Assembly: GCF_013364155.1 (NCBI RefSeq)
Contig: NZ_CP054916.1
Coordinates: 2,724,501-2,788,500, forward strand
Length of the DNA stretch: 64,000 bases
DNA from: Streptomyces sp. NA02950
Lineage (GTDB): Bacteria > Actinomycetota > Actinomycetes > Streptomycetales > Streptomycetaceae
Direction of reading: 5' to 3'
Made by a program: the position numbers and the translations under genes
Shown: piece after piece, positions 8,016 through 18,458 of the stretch
Position numbering within the stretch: position 1 is the first letter of the stretch
Layout of the letters: each line of letters begins with the position of its first letter
The notes under the pieces: model-generated
Seen by the model: only the letters and a program-made list of their open reading frames with translations
The model's database searches: none
Told to the model about the DNA's origin: nothing

Positions 8016-9461
8016 TCAGCTGTCGAAGCCCAGCCCCACCTTGTCCATCGCCTTCAGCCACACGTTCCGGCGGCCGCCGTTCTCGTCCGCGCGGGTCATC
8101 GACCACTGCGTGATCCCGATGCCCGCCCAGCGCACCGGCTCCGGCGGGAACGGCAGCGGCTTGCTGCGCACCATCTCCAGCCGGGTGCGCTCACTCCGCT
8201 CGCCGCCGAGCAGATCGAGCATCACCTCCGCGCCGAAACGGGTCGCCCCGACACCGAGCCCTGTGTACCCGAGGGCGTAGGCCACCCGTCCCCCGTGCGC
8301 GCTGCCGAAGAACGCGGAGAAGCGCGAACAGGTGTCGATCGCACCGCCCCACGCGTGGCTGAAGCGCACGCCCTCCAGCTGCGGGAAGCAGCGGAAGAAG
8401 TGCCGGGCCAGGGTGCGGTAGGTGGCCGGGCGGTGGTCGTACTCGGCACGCACCCGGCCGCCGTAGCGGTAGATGATGTCGTAGCCGCCCCACAGGATGC
8501 GGTGGTCGGCGGTGATCCGGAAGTAGTGGAAGTGGTTGTTGGTGTCGCTCAGCCCCTGCCGCCGCTTCCAGCCGATCGCGTCGAGCTGCTCCTCGGTCAG
8601 CGGCTCGGTCATCAGCGCGTGGTCGTAGACGGGCACGACGTACGGGCGGACGCGGCGCACCAGGGCGGGGAAGGCGTTGGTGGCGAGCGCCACCTGGCGG
8701 GCGCGCACCCGGCCGTACGGGGTGCGGACCGCCATGGCCGCCCCGGCGCTCGCCAGCCGCTCGGCCGGGGTGTGCTCGTAGATCCGTACGCCCAGTTCGG
8801 CGCAGGCGCGCTTCAGCCCCCAGGCCAGCTTGGCGGGGTGCACCATCGCCACGCCCTTGCGGTCCCACAGCCCGGCGAGGAACGTCGGTGAGTCGACCTC
8901 GGCGCGTACCGCGTCGCGGTCGAGGAACTGCTGCTCCGCGACACCGAGCCGGGCGGCCAGTTCGGCGGTCTCGCGCAGTTCCTCGATCTGGTGCGGCTCG
9001 GTGGCCACGTCGATCTCGCCGGTGCGCTCGAAGTCGCAGTCGATGCCGTAGCGGGCGACGGCGGCCTCGATCCCGTCGAGGTTCCGGTGGCCGAGCCGTT
9101 CGAGTTCGGCCTGTTCACCGGGCCAGCGGGCCAGGCCGTTGCCGAGGCCGTGGGTGATGGAGGCGGCGCAGAAGCCGCCGTTGCGCCCGGAGGCGGCCCA
9201 GCCGACCTCCTGGCCCTCGAGCAGCACCACATCGCGGCCGGGGTCGCGCTCCTTGGCGATCAGCGCGGTCCACAGTCCGCTGTAGCCGCCGCCGATGACC
9301 AGCAGATCGCACGTCTCGTCCCCGACGAGGGCGGGACGGGCGCGGGGCCGGCCGGGGTCCTCCAGCCAGTACGGGGTGTACGCGGCGTCGGCCAGGGATT
9401 CCAGGACGGACGGTCCGGGGGTGCTGCCCCCGGCAGAGCGCGTCATGGCGTCTGCGGCCAT
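8016..9461 (-). CDS. FAD-dependent amine/amino-acid oxidase (PuuB/DAO type)
   Basis: 481 residues from the ATG at 9461. The N-terminal dinucleotide fold is clear: DLLVIGGGYSGLWTAL for the FAD ADP-binding loop, then GRNGGF, typical of DAO-family oxidases such as gamma-glutamylputrescine oxidase. The C-terminus holds GYTGLGVG, the second FAD contact. The reaction would be oxidative deamination of an amine to an aldehyde, ammonia and hydrogen peroxide. It is the last gene of the pot-type operon, 5 bases after the permease stop, and the first gene is an aminobutyraldehyde dehydrogenase that could take the product. No glutamyl-polyamine ligase is in the window, so the true substrate is open. Confidence 0.85.
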   Translation of the reverse strand: MAADAMTRSAGGSTPGPSVLESLADAAYTPYWLEDPGRPRARPALVGDETCDLLVIGGGYSGLWTALIAKERDPGRDVVLLEGQEVGWAASGRNGGFCAASITHGLGNGLARWPGEQAELERLGHRNLDGIEAAVARYGIDCDFERTGEIDVATEPHQIEELRETAELAARLGVAEQQFLDRDAVRAEVDSPTFLAGLWDRKGVAMVHPAKLAWGLKRACAELGVRIYEHTPAERLASAGAAMAVRTPYGRVRARQVALATNAFPALVRRVRPYVVPVYDHALMTEPLTEEQLDAIGWKRRQGLSDTNNHFHYFRITADHRILWGGYDIIYRYGGRVRAEYDHRPATYRTLARHFFRCFPQLEGVRFSHAWGGAIDTCSRFSAFFGSAHGGRVAYALGYTGLGVGATRFGAEVMLDLLGGERSERTRLEMVRSKPLPFPPEPVRWAGIGITQWSMTRADENGGRRNVWLKAMDKVGLGFDS

Positions 9462-9466
9462 GGTTC

Positions 9467-10261
9467 TCAGCTCCTCTTGCGGCGGGTGCCGGCCAGTTGA
9501 CCGGCGAGGACGCACAGCACCGCGATCGCGAACATCGCCGTTCCGATCACATTGATCTGCACGGGTGTACCGCGCTGCGCGGATCCCCACACGAACATGG
9601 GGAAGGTCACGGTCGATCCGGCGTTGAAGTTGGTGATGATGAAGTCGTCGAAGGAGAGCGCGAAGGACAGCAGCGCACCGGCGGCGATACCGGGGGCGGC
9701 GATCGGCAGGGTGACGCGCAGGAAGGTCTGCGCCGGGGAGGCGTAGAGGTCCTGGGCGGCCTGTTCCAGCCGGGGGTCCATGCTCATCACCCGCGCCTTG
9801 ACGGCCGTCACGACGAAGCTCAGGCAGAACATGATGTGGGCGATGAGGATCGTCCAGAAGCCGAAGTCCACGCCCATGTTGAGGAAGAGGGTGGCGAGCG
9901 AGGCCGCCATGACGACCTCGGGCATCGCCATCGGCAGGAAGATCAGGCTGTTGACTGCCGGGCGGGCCCGGAAGCGGTACCGGGCCAGCGCGAAGGCGAT
10001 CATGGTGCCCAGGACGGTGGCGCCGATGGTGGCCCACACCGCGATCTTCAGGCTCAGCGAGAGCGAGCCGCACAGGTCGGCGACACCGCAGGGGTCGGTC
10101 CAGGCGTCGGTGGAGAACCGCTGCCATTCGTAGTTGAACCGGCCGTTGGGCTTGTTGAAGGAGAAGATCAGGACGACGACGTTGGGCAGGATCAGATACG
10201 CGAGCGTGCCGAGCCCCGCGATGACGACCAGGTTCCGCCGTATCCAGCGTGTCAGAGCCAT
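9467..10261 (-). CDS. potC: Spermidine/putrescine-type ABC permease (PotC-like)
   Basis: 264 residues with about six hydrophobic segments and a typical binding-protein-dependent permease EAA loop (EQAAQDLYASPAQTF, about residue 170). It resembles PotC, the shorter of the two polyamine permeases. Its ATG at 10261 overlaps the previous permease stop by one base (TGATG), so translation is probably coupled. It would form the membrane channel with the gene at 10261-11202, energised by the ATPase at 11199-12362. Confidence 0.88.
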   Translation of the reverse strand: MALTRWIRRNLVVIAGLGTLAYLILPNVVVLIFSFNKPNGRFNYEWQRFSTDAWTDPCGVADLCGSLSLSLKIAVWATIGATVLGTMIAFALARYRFRARPAVNSLIFLPMAMPEVVMAASLATLFLNMGVDFGFWTILIAHIMFCLSFVVTAVKARVMSMDPRLEQAAQDLYASPAQTFLRVTLPIAAPGIAAGALLSFALSFDDFIITNFNAGSTVTFPMFVWGSAQRGTPVQINVIGTAMFAIAVLCVLAGQLAGTRRKRS

Positions 10262-11198
10262 CAGACCAGATCCTCCGTCCCGGACTTGCGGATGTAGACG
10301 GTGACCATCCCGAGGATCGCCGCCATGAGGATGAAGGACAGCGCCGCGGCCGTCGGGTAGTCGAGTACCCGCAGGAACTGCGACTGGATGACGTTGCCGA
10401 CCATCTTCTGGTCGGTGGAGCCCAGCAGCTCGGCGTTGATGTAGTCGCCCGCGGCCGGGATGAAGGTGAGCAGGGTGCCCGCGACGACGCCCGGCATGGA
10501 CAGCGGGAAGGTCACCTTGCGGAAGATGGTGAAGGGCTTGGCGTAGAGGTCGCCTGCCGCCTCGTGCAGCCTGCCGTCGATGCGCTCCAGCGAGCTGTAG
10601 AGCGGAAGGATCATGAAGGGCAGGAAGTTGTACGTCAGACCGCAGACCACGGCCAGCGGTGTGGCCAGCACCCGTTCGCCCTCGGTGAGCCCGAGCTGAC
10701 TGGTGACGTCCAGGATGTGCAGGGAGTTCAGGACGCCGACCACCGGGCCGCTGTCGGACAGGATGGTCTTCCAGGCCAGCGTGCGGATCAGGAAGCTGGT
10801 GAAGAACGGCGCGATGACCAGGATCATCACCAGGTTGCGCCAGCGGCCCGCGCGGAACGCGATGAGGTACGCGAGCGGGTAGCCGAGCAGCAGGCACAGC
10901 ACGGTGGCGGTCGCCGCGTACATCACCGAGCGCAGGAACTGCGGGTAGTACTCGGTGAGGGCGTCCCAGTAGGTCTGGAAGTGCCAGGTGACCTTGAAGC
11001 CCTCTTCGAGGGAGCCGGTCTGGACCGAGGTGGACGCCTGGTAGACCAGCGGTGCCGCGAAGAAGATCACCAGCCACAGGATGCCGGGGAACAGCAGCCA
11101 GTAGGGGACCAGCTTCTTGCGGCGCGCGGCCTTGCGGACGCCCGCCGGGGCTGCCGGGGGCGGCGCCGGTGGTGCCGTCTCGGGGGCGGTGGTCGCGC

Positions 11199-11202
<4 letters not shown>
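10261..11202 (-). CDS. potB: Spermidine/putrescine-type ABC permease (PotB-like)
   Basis: 313 residues from a GTG at 11202 that overlaps the ATPase gene stop (GTGA). After an Ala/Pro-rich tail of about 30 residues come six predicted membrane helices and the EAA-type loop HEAAGDLYAKPFTIF near residue 215, which docks on the ATPase. The longer N-terminus and gene position fit PotB. It pairs with the PotC-like gene downstream. Confidence 0.88.
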
Positions 11203-12362
<1,160 letters not shown>

Positions 12363-12381
12363 GGGTGGCTTCCCTCGTCTG

Positions 12382-13632
12382 TCAGGCGCCGGTGAGCTTG
12401 GCGAACTTTTCCTCGAAGGCTGTCTCTTCCTTGCTCGACAGTGAGCGGAAGGCATGTGACTTGGCGGTCATCTCCTCGTCGGGGATGATCAGGGGGTTGT
12501 CCGCCAGGTCCTTGTCGATCTTCGCGAGCTCTTCGCGGACTCCGTCGACCGGGCAGACGTAGTTGATGTAGGCGGCGACCTTCGCGGCGACCTTGGGCTC
12601 GTAGTAGTAGTCGATGAGCCGCTCGGCGTTCTTCTTGTGGCGCGCCTTGCTCGGGACCAGCAGGTTGTCGGTGGAGGTCATATAGCCCGCGTCCGGGATG
12701 GTGAACTCCACCTGGGGCTTGTCCAGTTGCAGCTGGACGAGGTCGCCCGCCCAGGCCACGCATGCCGCCAGGTCGCCATTGCCGAGGTCGCCGGTGTACT
12801 CACCGCCGGTGAACTTGCGGATCTGCCCCCGGTCCACGGCCTTCTGGATCCGGGCGATGGCGGCGTCGTAGTCGTCGGCGGTGACGTTCTCCGGCCGCTT
12901 GCCCATGTCGAGCAGGGTCAGCCCGACGGTGTCGCGCATCTCGGTCAGCATGCCGACCCGGCCCTTGAGCTTCGGGTCCTCCAGGAGCTGCGAGATGGAG
13001 GTGATCTTGCGGCCGCCGGTGGCCTTCTTGTTGTACGCGATGACGGCGGGGATACCCGTCCAGGTGTAGGAGTAGGCGCGGCCCGGGTCCCAGTCGGGGC
13101 TGCGGAAGCCCTCTGCCAGATTGGCGTAGGCGTGCGGCAGGTTGGCCGCGTCCAGCTTCTGCATCCAGCCCAGCTTGATCATGCGGGCCGCCAGCCAGTC
13201 GGTGACGCAGATGAGGTCACGGCCGGTGCTCTGGCCCGCCGCCAGCTGCGGCTTGACCTTCCCGAAGAACTCCACGTTGTCGTTGATGTCCTCGGTGTAC
13301 TTCACCGCGATGCCGGTGCGCCGCCGGAACTCCTCCAGCGTGGGGTGGTGCTTCTTGTCATCGCTGATGTCCATGTACTCCGCCCAGTTGGAGAAGTTGA
13401 TCCGCTTCTCCTCGTCGGAGTGGTCATCCGAGGGGTTGTCCGCCTCGGCGCGCCCCGCGGGCGGGATACCGCAGCCGCTCAGCGCCCCGAGCCCGCCGAT
13501 GGCGAACGCTCCGGCGCCGCCCGCGCGCAGCAGGCCGCGGCGGGTCAGTGCCATCCGGCCGCTGGTCATGCTGCGGCGGATCGCGGCGATCTGCGGTGGG
13601 GACAGGCTCTCGGGCTCGTGCGTCGGTTCCAT
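12382..13632 (-). CDS. potD: Polyamine-type ABC substrate-binding protein (PotD-like)
   Basis: 416 residues from the ATG at 13632. About 30 polar residues precede a twin-arginine motif (TRRGLL) and a hydrophobic stretch ending in lipobox LSGC, so it is probably a Tat-exported lipoprotein held outside the membrane. The mature part carries INFSNWAEYM near its start, like PotD/PotF-type binding proteins, and two lobes ending in a YYEPKVAAKVAAYINYV segment typical of the family. Ligand is likely putrescine or spermidine, inferred from the neighbouring dehydrogenase and oxidase. Confidence 0.88.
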   Translation of the reverse strand: MEPTHEPESLSPPQIAAIRRSMTSGRMALTRRGLLRAGGAGAFAIGGLGALSGCGIPPAGRAEADNPSDDHSDEEKRINFSNWAEYMDISDDKKHHPTLEEFRRRTGIAVKYTEDINDNVEFFGKVKPQLAAGQSTGRDLICVTDWLAARMIKLGWMQKLDAANLPHAYANLAEGFRSPDWDPGRAYSYTWTGIPAVIAYNKKATGGRKITSISQLLEDPKLKGRVGMLTEMRDTVGLTLLDMGKRPENVTADDYDAAIARIQKAVDRGQIRKFTGGEYTGDLGNGDLAACVAWAGDLVQLQLDKPQVEFTIPDAGYMTSTDNLLVPSKARHKKNAERLIDYYYEPKVAAKVAAYINYVCPVDGVREELAKIDKDLADNPLIIPDEEMTAKSHAFRSLSSKEETAFEEKFAKLTGA

Positions 13633-13701
13633 GAAGCTGTGCCTTTCGAGGGTGTCGGCAGGTCTCGGCCGGCCGATGGCCACACGCGGTGGCCGCACGA
13701 A

Positions 13702-15222
13702 TCAGATCTCTCGGTCCCCGAAGACCGTGCGGTGCCAGTCCTTGCGGACCTCCGCCGTGTTGTCGAACATCACATGCTTGACCTGGGTGTACTCCTCGAA
13801 GGAGTAGGCCGACATGTCCTTGCCGTAGCCGGAGGCGCGCATCCCGCCGTGCGGCATCTCGCTGAGGATCGGGATGTGGTCGTTGATCCACACGCATCCG
13901 GCCTTGATCTCGCGGGAGGCGCGGTTGGTCCGGTAGACGTCCCGGCTCCAGGCGGAGGCGGCGAGGCCGTAGGGGGTGTCGTTGGCCAGGGCCAGGCCCT
14001 CGTCGTCGGTGTCGAAGGGGAGGACGACCAGGACCGGGCCGAAGATCTCGGACTGGACGATCTCGCTGTCCTGGGGGGCGCCGGTGATGAGGGTGGGCCG
14101 GTAGTAGGCGCCCTTGGCGAGATCGCCGCCGGGGGCCTCACCGCCGGTGACGACGGTGGCGTAGCCGCGGGCCCGCTCGACGAATCCCGCGACGCGGTCG
14201 CGTTGGGTCTGCGAGATGAGCGGGCCGAGGTCGGTGTGCGGGTCGAAGGGGTCGCCGAGGCGGACGGAGGCCATCAGATCGGCGACGGCGGCCACGAACG
14301 CGTCGTACAGCGGACGCTGGACATAGGCGCGGGTGGCCGCGGTGCAGTCCTGGCCGGTGTTGATCAGGGCGCCCGCGACGGCGCCGTGGGCGGCGGCCTC
14401 GACGTCCGCGTCGTCGAAGACGACGAAGGGCGCCTTGCCGCCGAGTTCGAGGTGGAGCCGCTTGACGGTGGCGGTGGCCAGTTCGGCCACCCGCTTGCCG
14501 ACCGCGGTCGATCCGGTGAAGGAGGCCATGGCCACGCCGGGGTGGCCGACCAGATGTTCACCGGCCTCCTGGCCGGTACCGGTCACGATGTTGACCACAC
14601 CGCCCGGAATACCCGCCTCGGTGGCCGCCTGCGCGAACATCAGCGAGGTCAGGGGGGTGAGTTCGGCGGGCTTGAGGACGATGGTGTTGCCCGCGGCGAT
14701 GGCCGGGAGGACCTTCCACGCCGCCATCTGGAGCGGGTAGTTCCAGGGGGCGATGGAGCCGACGACACCGATCGGCTCGCGGCGGATGTACGAGGTGTGG
14801 TCACCGCTGTACTCGGCGGCGGCCTTGCCCTCCAGATGGCGGGCGGCGCCCGCGAAGAAGGCGGTGTTGTCGATGCTGCCGGGGACATCGAACTCGGTGC
14901 TGAGCTTGATCGGCTTACCGCACTGCAACGACTCGGCACGGGCGAGTTCCTCCGCCCGCTCCCCGAGCGCGGCGGCGAACCGGTGCATGGCGTCCGACCG
15001 CTCACCGGGGGTGGCGCCGGCCCATACGGGAAAGGCGGCCTCCGCCGCCGCCACTGCGTCGTCGACATCGGCCGGACCGGCGAGCCGGTAGGTGTACACC
15101 TGCTCGCCGGTGGCCGGGTCGACGACCGCGTGTATGCGTTCCGAGCCGCCCGTGCGCAGCCGTCCCGCAATGTACTGCGCGCCCTGGGCGAACCGCTCCG
15201 TCACATCGAACCGCTGATCCAT
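13702..15222 (-). CDS. Gamma-aminobutyraldehyde dehydrogenase (first copy)
   Basis: 506 residues from the ATG at 15222, which has a strong GGAGGAG ribosome site. Aldehyde dehydrogenase landmarks are complete: PWNYP (Asn161), catalytic Glu259 in HLELGGK and catalytic Cys293 in NTGQDCTAATR. The GQDC context and gene neighbours fit 4-aminobutyraldehyde dehydrogenase, which makes GABA with NAD+. It is the first gene of the operon with PotDABC and the FAD oxidase and would consume the aldehyde that the oxidase forms. It is clearly paralogous to 20603-22057 but not recent. Its upstream region shares a motif with that copy. Confidence 0.9.
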   Translation of the reverse strand: MDQRFDVTERFAQGAQYIAGRLRTGGSERIHAVVDPATGEQVYTYRLAGPADVDDAVAAAEAAFPVWAGATPGERSDAMHRFAAALGERAEELARAESLQCGKPIKLSTEFDVPGSIDNTAFFAGAARHLEGKAAAEYSGDHTSYIRREPIGVVGSIAPWNYPLQMAAWKVLPAIAAGNTIVLKPAELTPLTSLMFAQAATEAGIPGGVVNIVTGTGQEAGEHLVGHPGVAMASFTGSTAVGKRVAELATATVKRLHLELGGKAPFVVFDDADVEAAAHGAVAGALINTGQDCTAATRAYVQRPLYDAFVAAVADLMASVRLGDPFDPHTDLGPLISQTQRDRVAGFVERARGYATVVTGGEAPGGDLAKGAYYRPTLITGAPQDSEIVQSEIFGPVLVVLPFDTDDEGLALANDTPYGLAASAWSRDVYRTNRASREIKAGCVWINDHIPILSEMPHGGMRASGYGKDMSAYSFEEYTQVKHVMFDNTAEVRKDWHRTVFGDREI

Positions 15223-15318
15223 CGCGTGCTCTCCTCCGCCGGTCGCCCCGCGGGGCACGGCGTCGCTCCAACCGGAATCGAAGGCCGATCCTGACAGAGG
15301 ACCTTCTCTTCAACAAGG

Positions 15319-15360
15319 GATTCCGTTGTTGCTTTTTAGTTTCGCGACGGATTCAGTGAT
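15319..15360. promoter_or_regulatory. Candidate operator upstream of the first aminobutyraldehyde dehydrogenase
   Basis: The minus strand at 15319-15330 reads AACAACGGAATC, identical to 22145-22156 in front of the second aldehyde dehydrogenase. The 19-bp imperfect palindrome around it is AACAA/TTGTT flanking GGGATTCCG. A further element CGGATTCAGTGAT at 15348-15360 matches 12 of 13 bases of 22150-22162. The sites lie about 100-140 bases upstream of the gene. Confidence 0.5.
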
Positions 15361-15390
15361 CGGATAGGGCCGGAGGTCACCGATTCCGGG

Positions 15391-15828
15391 CTAGAACACG
15401 GAGTCGATGGCGGCGTCCAGCGCGGCGAGGTAGATGGCCGGGATGACCATGCCGATGATGCCGCAGACCAGCCCGGCGGTCGCCGAGCCCCCGTTGGCCG
15501 CCTCGCCCCGGCTGACCTTGCCCTTGCCGATGGCGCCGAAGATGATCGCGAGGATGCCGAGGATGACCGCGAAGACCCACAGGAAGTAGGTGATCCCGCA
15601 GACCAGGCCGATGATGCCGCAGACCAGGGCGGCGGTGCCCATGCCGTTGCTCTGCTGCACGGGCATCCCGGTCTGCCCCGGGTGGACCGGCGGCGCGGCG
15701 GGGTAGCCGCCGCCTCCGGCGGGGTACTGCGGTGGCGCGGGTGGGGGCTGGTACCCCTGCTGGGGCGCGGAGTAGGGCTGGTTGGGGTCGTACGGGCCCT
15801 GCTGCGGGCCCGGCGTGCTGGTGGACAT
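15391..15828 (-). CDS. DUF4190 small membrane protein
   Basis: 145 residues from the ATG at 15828. A Pro/Gln/Tyr/Gly-rich cytoplasmic front (about 60 residues) is followed by two hydrophobic hairpins with the DUF4190 pattern: A-LV-GIIGLV first, then a short basic linker GKGKVSRGEAANGG and a second AGLVCGIIGMV. Such proteins are frequent in actinobacteria and their function is unknown. A paralogue with the same linker layout is at 16509-17324, with a NADAR gene between the two. Confidence 0.85.
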   Translation of the reverse strand: MSTSTPGPQQGPYDPNQPYSAPQQGYQPPPAPPQYPAGGGGYPAAPPVHPGQTGMPVQQSNGMGTAALVCGIIGLVCGITYFLWVFAVILGILAIIFGAIGKGKVSRGEAANGGSATAGLVCGIIGMVIPAIYLAALDAAIDSVF

Positions 15829-15936
15829 CGGTGGTCTCCCCTCCTGGTGAATATCGGCCAATGCTATGGGCATGACGCACGTCCGGTCAGCCGAGTAGCG
15901 GCGGCGGGGTCGGCACCGGGTGCGAGAATCCCCGGC

Positions 15937-16584
15937 ATGGAGACGAACGGGGTGACGGGGCGGTCACCGGCGGACGGCGGCCCCCGGTCCGTCGAGGAGC
16001 TGGTGGCGCTCACCGCGCGCGGTGAGCGGATGAAGTACGTCTGGTTCTGGGGCCACCGGCCCCGGCGGGACGGCGGCGTGGGCCCGGGGTGCTTCAGCCA
16101 GTGGTGGCCGTCGCCGTTCACCGTGGACGGCGTCACCTACGCCACCGCCGAGCACTGGATGATGGCCGGGAAGGCCCGGCTGTTCGGGGACACCGACGCC
16201 GAGCGGCGGGTGCTGGCGGCGGGCCATCCCAAGCAGGCCAAGGACGCGGGCCGTTCGGTGCGCGGATTCGACGAGGCGGTCTGGCGGGAGCATCGCTTCC
16301 GGCTCGTGGTCGACGGCAGCGTGCACAAGTTCGGGCAGCATCCGGCGCTGCGCGACCATCTGCTGGGCACCGGGGCGCGGGTGCTGGTCGAGGCGAGCCC
16401 GGTGGACCGGGTGTGGGGCATCGGGCTCGCGGCGGACGACGAGCGCGCGGCGGACCCGGCGCGCTGGCGCGGGCTGAACCTGCTGGGCTTCGCGCTGATG
16501 GAGGCGCGTCAGCGGCTCATACCGGCCGCGGCCGGCACGGACCGGGCGGACGGCAGCACCAGCGCCGTCGAGACATCGTCGTAG
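15937..16584 (+). CDS. NADAR family protein (YbiA-like)
   Basis: 215 residues from the ATG at 15937. NADAR signatures are visible: the FWGH segment, FSQWWPSPF, the AEHWMMAGKARLF helix and the terminal VWGIGLA and NLLGFALMEAR blocks. Family members are N-glycosidases acting on ADP-ribose-linked or damaged nucleotide compounds, such as riboflavin intermediates or ADP-ribosylated guanine. Which of these applies here is unknown. The last 76 bases overlap the end of the convergent DUF4190 gene. Confidence 0.88.
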   Translation: METNGVTGRSPADGGPRSVEELVALTARGERMKYVWFWGHRPRRDGGVGPGCFSQWWPSPFTVDGVTYATAEHWMMAGKARLFGDTDAERRVLAAGHPKQAKDAGRSVRGFDEAVWREHRFRLVVDGSVHKFGQHPALRDHLLGTGARVLVEASPVDRVWGIGLAADDERAADPARWRGLNLLGFALMEARQRLIPAAAGTDRADGSTSAVETSS

Positions 16585-17324
16585 GGGTCGTAGGGATCGT
16601 CGTCCGCCGCGTCCTGGGCGATGTACACGAAGATCATCACCACGCTCGCCACGACGGCGATCACCCCGAGGATCAGCCCGGCGAGGGCCATCCCGCCGTT
16701 GGTCGCCTCCCCGGTGGCGGCCTTGGAGCGGCCGAGCGCGCCGAAGATGATCGCGAGCACCCCGAGGATGACGCTGAACACGATGCTGAGGAACAGGGCC
16801 GCGCCGATGATGCCGAGCACCAGGGCGGCCGTGCCGTTGCCGTTGTTCGGGAAGTATCCGGGGCCCGGCACATACGGACCGGCCGGGCCCGGGTAGCCCG
16901 TGCCCGGGTGGCCGTAGCCGGGCACCCCGTACGGCGCGGGCTGCCCGTAGGACGGTGTCCCCGGGTACGGGGCCGCCTGGGCGCCGTACCCGGGCGCGCC
17001 GTACGGACCGCCCGGGTACGCGCTGGGGGTGCCGGGGCCGGTCGGCGCGGGCGGCGGCGGGGGCACCGCGCCCGGCGGGGGCGCGGAGCGCGGAGCGGGC
17101 GGGCCCTGCGGCGGCATCGGCGGCACCGGCGGCAGCCCGGGAGTGGAGGTGACCGTCGGCTGATCGGCCGCCGAGGGCCGTGGCGACGGCTTGTCCAGCG
17201 GTACCCGCTGTGCGGGCGGGGCCCACGGGTCGCGGTCGCGCGGCTCCGGCCGCCGGGGCCGCCCGGCCTCCGGCTGCCCTCCCGCCCCGTCCTGCCGGCT
17301 GGGCTGGTCGTGCTGGTCGGACAT
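16509..17324 (-). CDS. DUF4190 membrane protein with long Pro/Gly/Tyr-rich tail
   Basis: 271 residues. The first 155 are Pro/Gly/Tyr/Ala-rich with many PGYG-type units, likely disordered. Then come two hydrophobic DUF4190 segments (VLGIIGAALFLSIVFSVILG and ALAGLILGVIAVVASVVM) joined by a basic linker with ATGEATNGG. The C-terminal tail is Asp-rich (DDDPYDPYDD). It is paralogous to 15391-15828. Its 3' end overlaps the NADAR gene on the other strand by 76 bases. Function unknown. Confidence 0.85.
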   Translation of the reverse strand: MSDQHDQPSRQDGAGGQPEAGRPRRPEPRDRDPWAPPAQRVPLDKPSPRPSAADQPTVTSTPGLPPVPPMPPQGPPAPRSAPPPGAVPPPPPAPTGPGTPSAYPGGPYGAPGYGAQAAPYPGTPSYGQPAPYGVPGYGHPGTGYPGPAGPYVPGPGYFPNNGNGTAALVLGIIGAALFLSIVFSVILGVLAIIFGALGRSKAATGEATNGGMALAGLILGVIAVVASVVMIFVYIAQDAADDDPYDPYDDVSTALVLPSARSVPAAAGMSR

Positions 17325-17435
17325 GGATCTCCCCCCTGCGATGTCCGCCCATGCTACGGCCTGGGGCGGGCCTCCCGGGGCGCCCCTTTACGATGACCGG
17401 AGTCCGCCACGGACAGCCGTCTCCCGGAGGTTTCC

Positions 17436-18458
17436 TTGACCGATCTCAGCACCTTCATCGCCGGACTGCCCAAGGCGGAACTCCACGTCCACCACGTCGG
17501 ATCGGCGTCCCCGCGCATCGTGGCCGAGCTGGCCGCCCGCCACCCGGACTCCAAGGTGCCCACCGACCCCGAGGCGCTGGTCGACTACTTCGTCTTCCGG
17601 GACTTCGCCCACTTCATCGAGGTCTACCTCTCCGTGGTGGACCTGATCCGGGACGCCGACGACGTACGGCTGCTCACCTACGAGATCGCCCGGGACATGG
17701 CACGGCAGCACATCCGCTACGCCGAGCTGACCGTGACCCCCTTCAGCTCCACCAGCCGCGGTATCCCGGACACCGCCTTCGTCGAGGCCATCGAGGACGC
17801 CCGCAAGAGCGCCGAGGCCGACTTCGGCACCGTGCTGCGCTGGTGCTTCGACATCCCCGGCGAGGCCGGTCTGGCGGCCGCCGAGGAGACCGCCCGGATC
17901 GCCTGCGAGCTGCGCCCCGAGGGGCTGGTCAGCTTCGGTCTCGGCGGCCCGGAGATAGGTGTGCCGCGGCCCTGGTTCAAGCCGTACTTCGACCGCGCCA
18001 TCGCCGCCGGGCTGCACAGCGTGCCGCACGCGGGCGAGACCACCGGTCCGCAGACGATCTGGGACGCCCTCACCGACCTGCGCGCCGAGCGCATCGGCCA
18101 CGGCACCAGCGCCGTGCGGGACCCGAAGCTGCTCACCCACCTCGCCGAGCACCGCATTCCGCTGGAGGTGTGCCCGACCTCCAACATCGCCACGCGCGCG
18201 GTCGCCACGCTCGACGAGCACCCGATCCGGCAGATGGTCGAGGCCGGGGTGATCGTCACGATCAACAGCGACGACCCGCCGATGTTCGGCACCGACCTCA
18301 ACACCGAGTACGCGGTGGCCGCCCGGCTGCTCGGCCTGGACGCGGCCGGGATCGCGGCCCTCGCCAAGAACGCGGTCGCGGCGTCCTTCCTGGACGCCGA
18401 GGGCAAGGCGCGGCTCAGCGCGGAGATCGACGCCTACACGGCGGTCGCGGGCCGGTGA
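17436..18458 (+). CDS. add: Adenosine deaminase
   Basis: 340 residues. TTG at 17436 is the start because GGAGG lies five bases upstream. Zinc hydrolase signatures are in order: ELHVHHVG (first metal His pair), HAGET with the catalytic Glu near residue 200, ERIGHG and the terminal INSDDPPMF metal Asp motif. It would deaminate adenosine or deoxyadenosine to inosine for salvage. One oddity is that the usual L after the HxH pair is H. The GDPD gene that follows overlaps its stop by four bases, suggesting coupling. Confidence 0.92.
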   Translation: MTDLSTFIAGLPKAELHVHHVGSASPRIVAELAARHPDSKVPTDPEALVDYFVFRDFAHFIEVYLSVVDLIRDADDVRLLTYEIARDMARQHIRYAELTVTPFSSTSRGIPDTAFVEAIEDARKSAEADFGTVLRWCFDIPGEAGLAAAEETARIACELRPEGLVSFGLGGPEIGVPRPWFKPYFDRAIAAGLHSVPHAGETTGPQTIWDALTDLRAERIGHGTSAVRDPKLLTHLAEHRIPLEVCPTSNIATRAVATLDEHPIRQMVEAGVIVTINSDDPPMFGTDLNTEYAVAARLLGLDAAGIAALAKNAVAASFLDAEGKARLSAEIDAYTAVAGR

